Of a stretch of DNA of 64,000 nucleotides, positions 8,311-16,243 are shown in pieces. A program made the translations under genes and the position numbers. Position 1 is the stretch's first letter, and the number at the start of each line of letters is the position of its first letter. The stretch comes from Gammaproteobacteria bacterium. GTDB taxonomy: Bacteria; Pseudomonadota; Gammaproteobacteria; Xanthomonadales; Wenzhouxiangellaceae. The notes beneath the pieces are model-generated. The model ran no database searches. It was not told the DNA's origin and saw only the letters and a program-made list of their open reading frames with translations. The DNA lies in the NCBI GenBank assembly GCA_003567685.1, contig PWYW01000101.1, forward strand, positions 1-64,000, read 5' to 3'.

Positions 8311-8899
8311 TTGAAGAAGCCTGACCAGCCATCAACGCCGGAAATTTGGATTACCGACATCATTCAAGGCGATGTCAGTGCACTGGAATGTTTGTTTGAT
8401 CGCTTCGCCGATCATGCCTACGCCATCGCGGTCAGCATTGTTCGCAACCCTGGCGAAGCCGAGGAGATCGTCAACGACGTATTCGAAGCCGTGTGGCTCC
8501 AGGCTGGTCGTTTCGATCAGGCACGAGGGAGCGTGGCCAGCTGGATCGGCAATCATGACTCGCAGCCGAAGCCTCGACCGTTTGCGCAAGCTCAAGCGAA
8601 CGGTCACTGCCGGTGCGCATCCGATCGATGACTCATCAACGTATGAATCCAAAGAATGGGACGAACCAGATTCGCAGACCGATCGGCAATCCATTCAATG
8701 CCTCGTTGAGGGCGCTTTCAAGCAGTTGAGTCCGAGCCAGGGCATGACGCTTCGACTGGCCCTTTTCGAGGAACTGAGTCATCGCGAAATTGCCCAACGC
8801 TTGAACATGCCGTTAGGCACCGTGAAATCACACTGCAAACGTGGCCTGGCAAAGCTCAAGGCTCAACTGCACGAATTGGACCGATTCTTGTTGGAATGA
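8311..8899 (+). pseudogene. ECF sigma factor, interrupted by a one-base frameshift
   Basis: Two overlapping reading frames together encode one ECF sigma factor of about 195 residues. From a TTG start at 8311, the first frame gives region 2 (ALECLFDRFADHAYAIAVS, then EAEEIVNDVFEAVW) up to GSVASWIG. The second frame continues from about 8554 with TRSRSLDRLRK and region 4 (SHREIAQRLNMPLGTVKSH). One extra base in the AATC at 8551-8554 accounts for the break; removing it restores the usual five residues between the Trp and the RSR motif. No slippery heptamer is visible. It is divergent from the DUF3034 gene, and its stop overlaps the cupin start. It may be a true pseudogene or a sequence error. 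Confidence 0.85.
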
Positions 8900-9348
8900 G
8901 TAACCCTACGGCGCATCAGAAAGCACCCGAACCGCTGACGGAGCATCGCAAGGAGTCGATGAAGCACCGGCTGCTGGCCTCGGTGGGTAAAGAGATGGAG
9001 GTGGTGCGCGGCCATGCAGCGCGCTGGGTTTCACTGTTGCCGGGCGTTCGCTACCAATTGCTGAATGCCGATCGCCGGGTTGGCGTCCAGACTGCGCTCT
9101 GGCGCATGGACCCCGGCTCGCATATCCCGGCCCACCCCCATAGCCAGGACGAAGAGTGCTTCATTTTCGAAGGTAGCGTCGAGATTCGCGGCGAGCGTTA
9201 TACCGCCGGCGATTATATGTTGGCACCAGCGGGTAGCCGTCACAGCAAGATTCGCAGCAAGGAAGGCGTTCTCATGTTGATTCGAGGCGAGCGCATCACG
9301 CTGCGCGATCGCCTTCTTCTAAGAACGGCGGCCTACCTCGGCTACTAG
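8896..9348 (+). CDS. ChrR-like cupin protein, candidate anti-sigma factor
   Basis: A 150-residue protein with a cupin domain over about residues 65-130. Metal-ligand candidates are His80, His82 and Glu86 in AHPHSQDEE, with His116 in the second motif. The family is the cupin half of ChrR, the anti-sigma factor of the RpoE-ChrR singlet-oxygen system. Unlike ChrR, there is no N-terminal zinc-binding anti-sigma domain; the first 45 residues are a short charged helix. Its ATG overlaps the sigma stop (ATGA). Position suggests it controls that sigma factor by sensing a metal or oxidant, but this is not shown by sequence. It converges on the propeller gene with a 7-bp gap. Confidence 0.82.
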   Translation: MSNPTAHQKAPEPLTEHRKESMKHRLLASVGKEMEVVRGHAARWVSLLPGVRYQLLNADRRVGVQTALWRMDPGSHIPAHPHSQDEECFIFEGSVEIRGERYTAGDYMLAPAGSRHSKIRSKEGVLMLIRGERITLRDRLLLRTAAYLGY

Positions 9349-9355
9349 TTGGCTC

Positions 9356-10777
9356 CTAGCGGTTTCTCCTGACCAGCCACCCCATGGCCATCAGCGTCAG
9401 GCCCAGCGCCAGCACCAGGACCACCCAGGGCAAAATCGGCGAACGTACCAGACGATACTCAATGGGCCCGTGCGGAACCCCCCAGGCATCCACGAGATCA
9501 ACCCTCAAAACCACGTCTCCCAACCCCATGGTCACAAACTGTTCAAGGCGACCGGACTGCCAGGACGGAGAACGTTCTCCATTCGGGGTGTCTGTGCCTG
9601 TCAACGAAAAACGGACGGCGTGCGGCCGTGCACTGTCCGAGGTGCTTATCTCGATCTGGCCGCTCCGGGTGAGTAGTCCGATCGGGTTGTCTCCGGGCTG
9701 CAAGGCCAGCCCATCCAGCGTTGCCATCACGGTTGGTGCAGCGCTGCCTGCCCTGGTCTGAGGCCTCATTTGCCAGACGCCCGCAGTCGAACCCGCCCAA
9801 ATCGATCCATCGCTGTCACGACGCGCAGGCCCGGTCCATTCAATTCCGTGCTCCAGGCCATCACGCGCGTCAAAGGCGGTCCATTCTCCAACCTGGTTGC
9901 GATCAAGGTGCCATCGAGCCACCCCCTCATCGTGGAAGAGGTACAAGCGTCCCTGGTCATCGCGCAACAGGGCGCGGGTCGGTGGCGGTTCATCGAAAAG
10001 ACCGGCCAGGTCGATGGGCCGGCAGGCGGGATTGTCGCTGATTTCCAACACGAAAGGACCGCGGGCCGTGGCAATGGCCAGATGTAGAACTCCCTGGAAC
10101 TCGACCGTCTCGGCACCGAGCACTTGACGCCCGCGAAGACATTCGGCTCCAGGCCTTGACCACTGTCCGCCAACGTATCGACCAAGCCCTTCTGAACTTA
10201 CCACCCAACGCTCACGCTGGTCCTCCATCACCAGACGCCGAAACTGTTGTACCCGACCGCCCGGGAACCCGTCCGGCCGGGCGCTGACCGGCATCCATCG
10301 ACCCTGTTGACCAATGAGGAGGCCGGCATCGCCGCCGATCCAGAGATCGGCACCCGCGCCACGCGCCTGATCGAATATCAACGCATTGATGGGCTGGTCG
10401 ATCAAGGGCATGATCTCCTCACCAAGCCGACTGAGACCCTGCTCCGGGCTGAACACTGCCAACCCCTCATGGCCTCCAATCCACCAGCTGGTCTGGCCAT
10501 CGGGCCCCGGACCAAACGCCACGGTGGCGACGCTTCGCAGCTCCTCGCCGCCGGGCATCCAGGCGTTCCAACCCGCTTCCGACCGCCGGTACAAGCCCGC
10601 GTCGGTTCCAATCCAGGCACTGGTTCGGCCATCCGGGAACTGAATTTCACCCATGCCGGTGACTGTCGCATCGGCAATCGATGAAGGCAGTGGCAGCCGC
10701 TCCCAGCGTTCAGCAGCCGGCCCGACGGTTGGCAAGACCGCGAGAAGCACGAGAAAAATCAGCCCTTGCTTGATCAT
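9356..10777 (-). CDS. Membrane-anchored beta-propeller sensor-like protein without output domain
   Basis: A 473-residue exported protein. After a signal peptide (LIFLVLLAVLPTVGPAA) come about six two-component-regulator-type propeller repeats with a WIG...GL core (for example WIGTDAGLY, WIGGHEGLAVF, WIGGDAGLLI, WAGSTAGVW). A beta-sandwich like the Y_Y_Y domain follows near 345-440. One transmembrane helix ends the protein with an Arg-rich tail (LVRRNR). Such propellers normally feed a histidine kinase or GGDEF domain; here nothing follows. Its ATG overlaps the cupredoxin stop (ATGA), so the two are probably co-translated. The ligand is unknown. Confidence 0.77.
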   Translation of the reverse strand: MIKQGLIFLVLLAVLPTVGPAAERWERLPLPSSIADATVTGMGEIQFPDGRTSAWIGTDAGLYRRSEAGWNAWMPGGEELRSVATVAFGPGPDGQTSWWIGGHEGLAVFSPEQGLSRLGEEIMPLIDQPINALIFDQARGAGADLWIGGDAGLLIGQQGRWMPVSARPDGFPGGRVQQFRRLVMEDQRERWVVSSEGLGRYVGGQWSRPGAECLRGRQVLGAETVEFQGVLHLAIATARGPFVLEISDNPACRPIDLAGLFDEPPPTRALLRDDQGRLYLFHDEGVARWHLDRNQVGEWTAFDARDGLEHGIEWTGPARRDSDGSIWAGSTAGVWQMRPQTRAGSAAPTVMATLDGLALQPGDNPIGLLTRSGQIEISTSDSARPHAVRFSLTGTDTPNGERSPSWQSGRLEQFVTMGLGDVVLRVDLVDAWGVPHGPIEYRLVRSPILPWVVLVLALGLTLMAMGWLVRRNR

Positions 10778-11763
10778 CGTTGACGGTACGGCTCGCCGTG
10801 CTTGTTGGTGTGCTGGGGAACCGCCGGGCGGGTGATGTCCACTCCGAGTTCGGCTACCTCGGCTACGCCATCCAGGTTCAGGTTGATCCGCTGCAAGGGC
10901 TCTTCGGCCCGGTAGTTCCAGACCAGCAGTTGGCCCGGACCCTCGGGCAGGCCTTCCAGGTCGAATCGGCCGTCAGCATCCGGTGAAACGAAAAAAGGCG
11001 TTTCCAGCACCAGGACAAACGCTGCCATGTTCGGATGGATGTTGCAGAACAGTTCCACGACACCGCTGCCGATGAAGCGATTGCTGGCTCCCTCGCCTTC
11101 ACCGTACATGCCAACATCGAACTGGTGCCCGGGCGTCAATGAAAACACGTTGTGTTCGATGGAATCCATATTGGGGAATCGAACCGAGGTGCCGGAAGTC
11201 ACTGCCATGGTCTGGGGGAAGAAACGACTGCTCCGGGTAACGATCTGGCGCTCTTCCATTGGCCGGGCGGCCGGTCCGTTGTCCGGCTTCCAGGCCACTA
11301 TGGTCTGGTTGAGGAACGTGGCCGCACCAGCCATCGGCCGGTTGTTCCTGGTCACGGTGATCCTGCCACCAATCGCGCCGCTGAAATCGTCAGGCTCGGC
11401 GTCTTCCGGCAGGGCTTCGGGCTCGGCTTCCCGCTCGACGGGCTCGGGCGCAAAGCGGGGTTGATCAGCAGGTGCCGGATCAATGCGGGGCTGGACGGGC
11501 GCGTCTGGCGCCGGTGCAGGCTCTTCACCCGGCAGGACAGCGGGATCAACAGACTCAACCCGCTCCTCTTCCTCCAGCGCGGGCGCGGGATCGGTTCGAG
11601 GCGGCTGTGCCGGCACCGGTGGGGCTGACGGGCCCGCCGGCTCGTCGGCCGGAGGTGGCGCGGAGTCGTCGCTCGGTCTCGGTGGAATCGGCTCTGGCGA
11701 TTCCACCACGCCCGCACAGCCAACCAGCATGGCGACCATCAGGCAAATCACTGCATATTTCAT
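10774..11763 (-). CDS. Cupredoxin-domain lipoprotein with blue-copper ligand set
   Basis: A 329-residue lipoprotein (lipobox LVGC, Cys16). A Pro/Ala/Glu-rich spacer of about 110 residues leads to a cupredoxin domain near 130-255. Predicted type 1 copper ligands are His204 (SIEHNVFS), Cys240, His243 and Met246 (LFCNIHPNM). A small Ig-like carboxypeptidase-regulatory-type domain follows (PDADGRFDLEGLPEG). Similar proteins are often labelled methylamine utilization protein, but no methylamine genes are here. The start is ATG 11763 after AAGGGG. An ECF-like promoter lies at 11800-11830, matching that of the DUF3034 operon. A role in electron transfer or copper sensing at the envelope is inference. 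Confidence 0.84.
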   Translation of the reverse strand: MKYAVICLMVAMLVGCAGVVESPEPIPPRPSDDSAPPPADEPAGPSAPPVPAQPPRTDPAPALEEEERVESVDPAVLPGEEPAPAPDAPVQPRIDPAPADQPRFAPEPVEREAEPEALPEDAEPDDFSGAIGGRITVTRNNRPMAGAATFLNQTIVAWKPDNGPAARPMEERQIVTRSSRFFPQTMAVTSGTSVRFPNMDSIEHNVFSLTPGHQFDVGMYGEGEGASNRFIGSGVVELFCNIHPNMAAFVLVLETPFFVSPDADGRFDLEGLPEGPGQLLVWNYRAEEPLQRINLNLDGVAEVAELGVDITRPAVPQHTNKHGEPYRQR

Positions 11764-11799
11764 CGTTAACCCCTTGGGATTATTTTTCACCGTCCTTGG

Positions 11800-11830
11800 G
11801 TTACGTTGAAATCAGTAATGCGGATGCACC
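11800..11830 (-). promoter_or_regulatory. ECF-type promoter of the cupredoxin-propeller operon
   Basis: Read leftward, GGTGCATCC (11830-11822), a 16-base spacer and CGTAAC (11805-11800). The boxes and the spacer length match the promoter of the DUF3034 operon 3.5 kb away, while the spacers themselves are unrelated. That is the pattern expected of two targets of one sigma factor. The predicted leader is about 30 bases. Confidence 0.72.
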
Positions 11831-11848
11831 TCTGGTCTGCCTGTATTC

Positions 11849-14800
11849 CTACATATTGCGCCGGTACTCCCCGCCCACTTCGTACAGCGAATGGCTGATC
11901 TGGCCCAGTGAGCAGCGCTTGACGGCTTCCATCAAGGCTTCGAAGGTGTTGCCACGTTGGCGGGCAACGTCCTGGAGTTGCCTGATGACGGTGTCTGAGT
12001 GCTCGGCATTGCGCTGCTGGTAGGCGCGCACGTTGGCGACCTGCTGCTGTTTTTCCGCTTCGGTCGAGCGGGCCAGTTCGATTTCGCCGCCCTCCTGTTC
12101 GCCGCCGTCGGGCGGCAGGAAGGTGTTGACGCCGACCAGCGGCAGCGAACCGTCGTGCTTCTTGTGCTCGTAGTAGAGCGATTCTTCCTGGATCTTTCCG
12201 CGCTGGTACATGGTGTCCATCGCACCCAGCACGCCGCCACGCTCGGAGATGCGCTCGAATTCCTGGTAGACGGCTTCTTCGACCATGTCGGTCAGGCGGT
12301 CAACGATGAAGCTGCCCTGCCAGGGGTTTTCGTTGTAGTTCAGGCCCAGTTCCTTGTTGATGATCATCTGGATGGCCACGGCACGGCGCACCGATTCCTC
12401 GGTTGGCGTGGTGATGGCCTCGTCGTAGGCATTGGTGTGCAGGCTGTTGCAGTTGTCGAAGATCGCGTACAGGGCCTGCAGCGTGGTCCGGATGTCGTTG
12501 AACTGGATTTCCTGGGCGTGCAGCGAGCGACCCGAGGTCTGGATGTGGTACTTCATCATCTGCGAGCGCTTGTCGGCGCCGTAGCGCTCGCGCATGGCTC
12601 TGGCCCAGATGCGGCGGGCCACCCGGCCAATCACGGTGTATTCCGGGTCCATGCCGTTTGAAAAGAAGAACGACAGGTTGGGCGCGAACTCGTTGATGTC
12701 CATGCCGCGTGCCAGGTAATACTCGACGATGGTGAAACCGTTCGACAGCGTGAAAGCGAGCTGGCTGATCGGGTTCGCTCCGGCTTCGGCAATGTGATAG
12801 CCGGAGATCGACACCGAGTAGAAATTCCGCACCCCGTTGTTGATGAAGTACTGCTGGATATCGCCCATCATGTGCAGGGCGAACTCGGTCGAGAAGATGC
12901 AAGTGTTCTGGGCCTGGTCTTCCTTCAGGATATCGGCCTGGACTGTGCCGCGAACCACTTTCAGGGTGTCGGCCTTGATTCTGCCGTAAGTTTCGGCATC
13001 AAGCAGCTGGTCGCCGGTCACGCCCAGCAGGCCAAGCCCCAGACCATCGTTGGTTTTCGGCAGCTGGCCGGTGTATTCGGGCAAGTCGTTGCCGAGCAGT
13101 TGGCTGCGCTTTTTCTGCGCTGCCTCCCACTGGCCGGTTTCCTTCAGGTGCTTTTCCACCTGCTGGTCGATGGCAGTGTTCATGAACATCGCCATCAGCA
13201 TGGGCGCCGGGCCGTTGATGGTCATTGACACCGAGGTGGTCGGGTCGGCCAGATCGAACCCGGAATACAGTTTCTTCATGTCGTCGAGCGTGGCAATCGA
13301 CACGCCCGAGTTGCCGACCTTGCCGTAGATGTCGGGGCGCTCGGCCGGGTCTTCACCGTACAGGGTGACCGAGTCGAAAGCGGTCGACAGACGCTTGGCC
13401 GGCTGGCCTTCCGAGACGTAATGGAAGCGTCGATTGGTCCGTTCCGGAGTGCCTTCGCCGGCAAACATGCGGATCGGGTCTTCGTTGGTGCGCCGATACG
13501 GGTAGACACCGCCGGTGTAGGGGTAATGACCCGGCAGGTTTTCTTTCATCAAAAAGACCAGCTGATCACCCCAGTCCGAGGTCTGCGGCGCGGCGATCTT
13601 GGGAATTTGCAGGCGCGAGAGCGACTCGCGGTAGTTGGAACCGGTGATGGTGCGGCCGCGGACTTCGTAGCTGTATTCATCGGCTTCGACCGAGGCCTTG
13701 AGCGCCGGCCAGCCCTTGAGCAGGTCGCGGGCGTGTTCGGGGATGGCCTTCAGCGCTTCGTTGTAGCGCTCGATCAGCAAGGAAGAAGGGAGTTGGTTTT
13801 CCTGCCCCTCTTCCGTCTTCCCTCTTCCGTCTTCCTTTCCAGCAATTGACAGAAGCTCCAACGGCTCCGCATCAAGACCGGGCGCCAGTTCCTTCAACAC
13901 TTCAAAATAATGCTGCGCACGCCGGGCTTCTTCGGCCCAGTGCAGGACGCTTTCATTAATGCCCCGACCCTGCTCGGCAATCTCGGCGAGGTAACGCACC
14001 CGCTTGCCCGGAATCAGCACCGACGGCTTCGGATCCCTGTCCGCCAGCTCCACGTCAGGCGCAAAGTCGCACCGCGCCGTGCCGAACGCCGTCTCCCCTC
14101 TTCCCTCTTCCGTCTTCCCTCTCTGCCGCAGAATGCGGCAGAGATTAGCAAACATCCACGTCACCCCCGGATCATTGAACTGCGAGGCAATGGTCGGATA
14201 AACCGGCACGTCCTCGTCGGCCAGCTCGAATGCCATGCGGTTGCGTTTCCACTGTTTGCGAACGTCGCGCAGGGCATCCATCGAACCCTGGCGGTCGAAC
14301 TTGTTCAGAATCACCAGCTCGGCAAAGTCCAGCATGTCGATTTTTTCAAGCTGGCTGGCCGCGCCGTAATCGGAGGTCATCACGTAGACCGGGAAGTCGA
14401 CCAGGTCGACCACCTCGGAATCCGACTGGCCGATGCCGGCTGTCTCGAGAATGACCAGATCAAAACCGGAGGTCTTGAGCAGCGACAGGCTGTCGCCGAC
14501 CACTTCGGAAACGGCCAGGTGCTGGCGGCGGGTGGCCATCGAGCGCATGAACACCCGGTCCGAACGCAGCGTATTCATGCGGATCCGGTCGCCCAGCAGC
14601 GCGCCGCCGGTGCGCCGGCGGGTCGGGTCGACGGCCAGCACACCGATTTTCATGTCAGGGAAGAACTGCAGGAAACGGTTGATGATCTCGTCGGTCACCG
14701 ACGACTTGCCCGCCCCGCCGGTGCCGGTCAGACCAACGACCGGCACGCCAGAGAGCTCGCTGGCCTGCTTGCGAATGCGTGCCAGTTCGTGCTCGGAAAT

Positions 14801-15367
14801 CGTGCCGGATTCAATCTCGGACAGCTTCAGCGCAATCTCCGGATCAACCGATACGTCCTCCCTCTCCCGTCTTCCGTCTCCCTTCTTCCCCAGGAAGCGT
14901 TCGACCCGCGCTTTTCGCGTTCTGGCCACCAGGTCCTCAATCATTTCCTTCAGGCCCATCTTCATCCCGTCGTCGGGGTGGTAGATGCGGTTGACGCCCT
15001 GCGCCTGCAGGACCTTGATTTCTTGCGGCGTAATCGTGCCGCCACCGCCGCCGAACACCTGGATGTGGGAGGCGCCCTGCTCGGCCAGCATGTCAACCAT
15101 GTACTTGAAGAACTCGTTATGACCGCCCTGGTAGGAGCTGATGGCAATACCGTCCGCGTCTTCGCAAATCGCCGCGCGCACGATGTCGGCCACCGAGCGG
15201 TTGTGGCCCAGATGGACCACCTCGCAGCCCTCAGCCTGTATAAGCCGACGCATCAGGTTGATCGCGGCATCGTGGCCGTCAAAAAGGCTGGCAGCGGTGA
15301 CGAATCGCAGCGGCGCGTCGTCTTGCTGGGTGACGGCGGCAGAGACGGTTTCGGCAGTCTGGCTCAT
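11849..15367 (-). CDS. icmF: Fused isobutyryl-CoA mutase IcmF with heptamer-repeat insertions
   Basis: A 1172-residue cobalamin enzyme fused to its own G-protein chaperone. Order: B12-binding domain (about 20-155, DGHDAA motif), MeaB-like GTPase (about 205-430, P-loop GTGGAGKS), linker, then the mutase barrel (about 560-1160). This order defines IcmF, which interconverts isobutyryl-CoA with n-butyryl-CoA and also isovaleryl-CoA with pivalyl-CoA. Known IcmFs are near 1090 residues. Part of the excess comes from three 35-bp heptamer tracts giving Gly/Lys/Glu/Arg-rich stretches near residues 160-171, 415-426 and 511-523, all in or beside interdomain linkers. The start follows GGAG. Leucine-pathway genes are 4-6 kb away. 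I expect it to be functional, as all core motifs are intact. Confidence 0.93.
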   Translation of the reverse strand: MSQTAETVSAAVTQQDDAPLRFVTAASLFDGHDAAINLMRRLIQAEGCEVVHLGHNRSVADIVRAAICEDADGIAISSYQGGHNEFFKYMVDMLAEQGASHIQVFGGGGGTITPQEIKVLQAQGVNRIYHPDDGMKMGLKEMIEDLVARTRKARVERFLGKKGDGRREREDVSVDPEIALKLSEIESGTISEHELARIRKQASELSGVPVVGLTGTGGAGKSSVTDEIINRFLQFFPDMKIGVLAVDPTRRRTGGALLGDRIRMNTLRSDRVFMRSMATRRQHLAVSEVVGDSLSLLKTSGFDLVILETAGIGQSDSEVVDLVDFPVYVMTSDYGAASQLEKIDMLDFAELVILNKFDRQGSMDALRDVRKQWKRNRMAFELADEDVPVYPTIASQFNDPGVTWMFANLCRILRQRGKTEEGRGETAFGTARCDFAPDVELADRDPKPSVLIPGKRVRYLAEIAEQGRGINESVLHWAEEARRAQHYFEVLKELAPGLDAEPLELLSIAGKEDGRGKTEEGQENQLPSSLLIERYNEALKAIPEHARDLLKGWPALKASVEADEYSYEVRGRTITGSNYRESLSRLQIPKIAAPQTSDWGDQLVFLMKENLPGHYPYTGGVYPYRRTNEDPIRMFAGEGTPERTNRRFHYVSEGQPAKRLSTAFDSVTLYGEDPAERPDIYGKVGNSGVSIATLDDMKKLYSGFDLADPTTSVSMTINGPAPMLMAMFMNTAIDQQVEKHLKETGQWEAAQKKRSQLLGNDLPEYTGQLPKTNDGLGLGLLGVTGDQLLDAETYGRIKADTLKVVRGTVQADILKEDQAQNTCIFSTEFALHMMGDIQQYFINNGVRNFYSVSISGYHIAEAGANPISQLAFTLSNGFTIVEYYLARGMDINEFAPNLSFFFSNGMDPEYTVIGRVARRIWARAMRERYGADKRSQMMKYHIQTSGRSLHAQEIQFNDIRTTLQALYAIFDNCNSLHTNAYDEAITTPTEESVRRAVAIQMIINKELGLNYNENPWQGSFIVDRLTDMVEEAVYQEFERISERGGVLGAMDTMYQRGKIQEESLYYEHKKHDGSLPLVGVNTFLPPDGGEQEGGEIELARSTEAEKQQQVANVRAYQQRNAEHSDTVIRQLQDVARQRGNTFEALMEAVKRCSLGQISHSLYEVGGEYRRNM
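13801..13835. repeat. Heptamer tract 1 inside icmF
   Basis: Five seven-base units on the plus strand: one degenerate CCTGCCC, then CTCTTCC and GTCTTCC alternating. The 35-bp tract, with flanks, encodes a charged low-complexity stretch (GKEDGRGKTEEGQ) in the linker before the mutase barrel and does not break the frame. Confidence 0.85.
14091..14125. repeat. Heptamer tract 2 inside icmF
   Basis: Five units of the [CG]TCT[TC]CC type (GTCTCCC, CTCTTCC, CTCTTCC, GTCTTCC, CTCTCTG), 35 bp. It encodes RGKTEEGRGE at the end of the GTPase domain. The family and length match the other two icmF tracts. Confidence 0.85.
14855..14889. repeat. Heptamer tract 3 inside icmF
   Basis: Five seven-base units (GTCCTCC, CTCTCCC, GTCTTCC, GTCTCCC, TTCTTCC), 35 bp, encoding GKKGDGRREREDV between the B12 domain and the GTPase domain. 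Confidence 0.82.
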
Positions 15368-15537
15368 GGTGGCAGCTCCGGGTTGAAATCATTCAGGGTA
15401 ATTTGCCATTTTAACCTGCCAGCCGGTATTTGCCGCAAAGGCCGCAATGGTCTGACAGCAAGCCGGATTGCATAATCCGAGGGATTGTTACCATGCCCTC
15501 GGGTAGCCCATGGGCAGCAAAATTTGGTTTTCTGGAA

Positions 15538-15551
15538 ATTATCCGGATAAT
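15538..15551. promoter_or_regulatory. Perfect 14-bp palindrome before the arsR-family gene
   Basis: ATTATCCGGATAAT is an exact inverted repeat ending 7 bp before the ATG at 15559. Its right arm contains GATAAT, a good -10 match, with a weak TTGGTT 16 bp upstream, so bound repressor would cover the promoter. ArsR-family regulators commonly bind such palindromes in their own promoters. That this is the autoregulatory operator is inference. Confidence 0.55.
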
Positions 15552-15558
15552 AGGATCA

Positions 15559-15918
15559 ATGAAATCTGCTCAGTTCATTGCTGCCGAAGCCAGTCATCCC
15601 CGTCCGCCTGTCGAGGAGATGGAGCGCCATGCGGGCCAGGCGGCCCAGTTTCTGAAGTTGATGGCCAACCCTCATCGACTGATGATTCTGTGCCACCTGC
15701 TGGACCAGGAATTGTCGGTCAGCGAATTGAACAAACATTTATCGATCCTGAGCCAGTCTGCTCTATCTCAGCATCTTGCGGTGCTGCGCAACAGCGGGCT
15801 GGTGGAAACCCGGCGCGAACAGCAGACGATTTACTACTCGCTGGCCAGCCCGGAAGTCCAGGCGATCATGGCAGAGCTGTATGAACAGTTCTGTCGACCC
15901 GACTCCAAGCAAGCCTGA
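15559..15918 (+). CDS. ArsR-family regulator with BigR/SqrR-like cysteine pair
   Basis: A 119-residue winged-helix repressor. Family motifs: LKLMANPHRLMILCHLL, then the recognition helix SQSALSQHLAVLRNSGLV and the wing RREQQTIYYSL. Two cysteines, Cys45 in MILCHL and Cys112 in EQFCRP, sit where the sulfide/persulfide sensors BigR and SqrR carry their reactive pair. A metal-type ArsR site (ELCVCDL) is absent. ATG 15559 is preceded by AGGAT and by a perfect palindrome. The targets may include itself and possibly the DsrE-like gene at 18614; neither is shown. It converges on a small membrane gene. Confidence 0.85.
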   Translation: MKSAQFIAAEASHPRPPVEEMERHAGQAAQFLKLMANPHRLMILCHLLDQELSVSELNKHLSILSQSALSQHLAVLRNSGLVETRREQQTIYYSLASPEVQAIMAELYEQFCRPDSKQA

Positions 15919-15925
15919 TACGGGC

Positions 15926-16243
15926 TCAAGACCGAGCGCGGCGGCTGCCGCGACGACGCACGAACCGCCCGACCCCCCAACTTATCGATACCAGGGCTGC
16001 CAGCCAGGCCGCCCATCGAACCCACTGTGAAAGTTCCTGACCGCCAAGATTTATCTCCGGCAGGAACAGCCGCATGCCAAGAGAGCACGTCAGCAAGGCG
16101 AAGGTAACAACCAGGGCCAGGTAATAGCCCTCCCGCCGGCGAACGGCCAGTGTTCCAAAAACCATCAAATGGACAACGAAAACCAGCAACAAGAACCACG
16201 GAAGCATGGCAATTCCATCGAAAATTTGCGCCAGGGCAAGCAT
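15926..16243 (-). CDS. Small hypothetical membrane protein
   Basis: A 105-residue protein with three hydrophobic segments: WFLLLVFVVHLMVFGTLAV, YYLALVVTFALLTCSLGMRL and WVRWAAWLAALVSISWGV. It ends in an Arg-rich cytoplasmic tail. I do not recognise the family. It converges on the ArsR gene, with 7 bp between the stops. Hydrophobic pattern and positive-inside tail support a real gene rather than a chance frame. Confidence 0.6.
   Translation of the reverse strand: MLALAQIFDGIAMLPWFLLLVFVVHLMVFGTLAVRRREGYYLALVVTFALLTCSLGMRLFLPEINLGGQELSQWVRWAAWLAALVSISWGVGRFVRRRGSRRARS

Noticed and set aside
8545-8560. Programmed frameshift in the ECF sigma gene
   Set aside because: No slippery heptamer, stop-codon context or downstream stem is apparent; a simple one-base indel explains it better.
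10774-11763. Methylamine utilization role for the cupredoxin lipoprotein
   Set aside because: No mau genes are near; the label rests only on database habit.
13910-15475. 521-codon plus-strand open frame opposite icmF
   Set aside because: It is an antisense shadow of a well-supported gene; no recognisable domain, and such long frames are common in GC-rich DNA.
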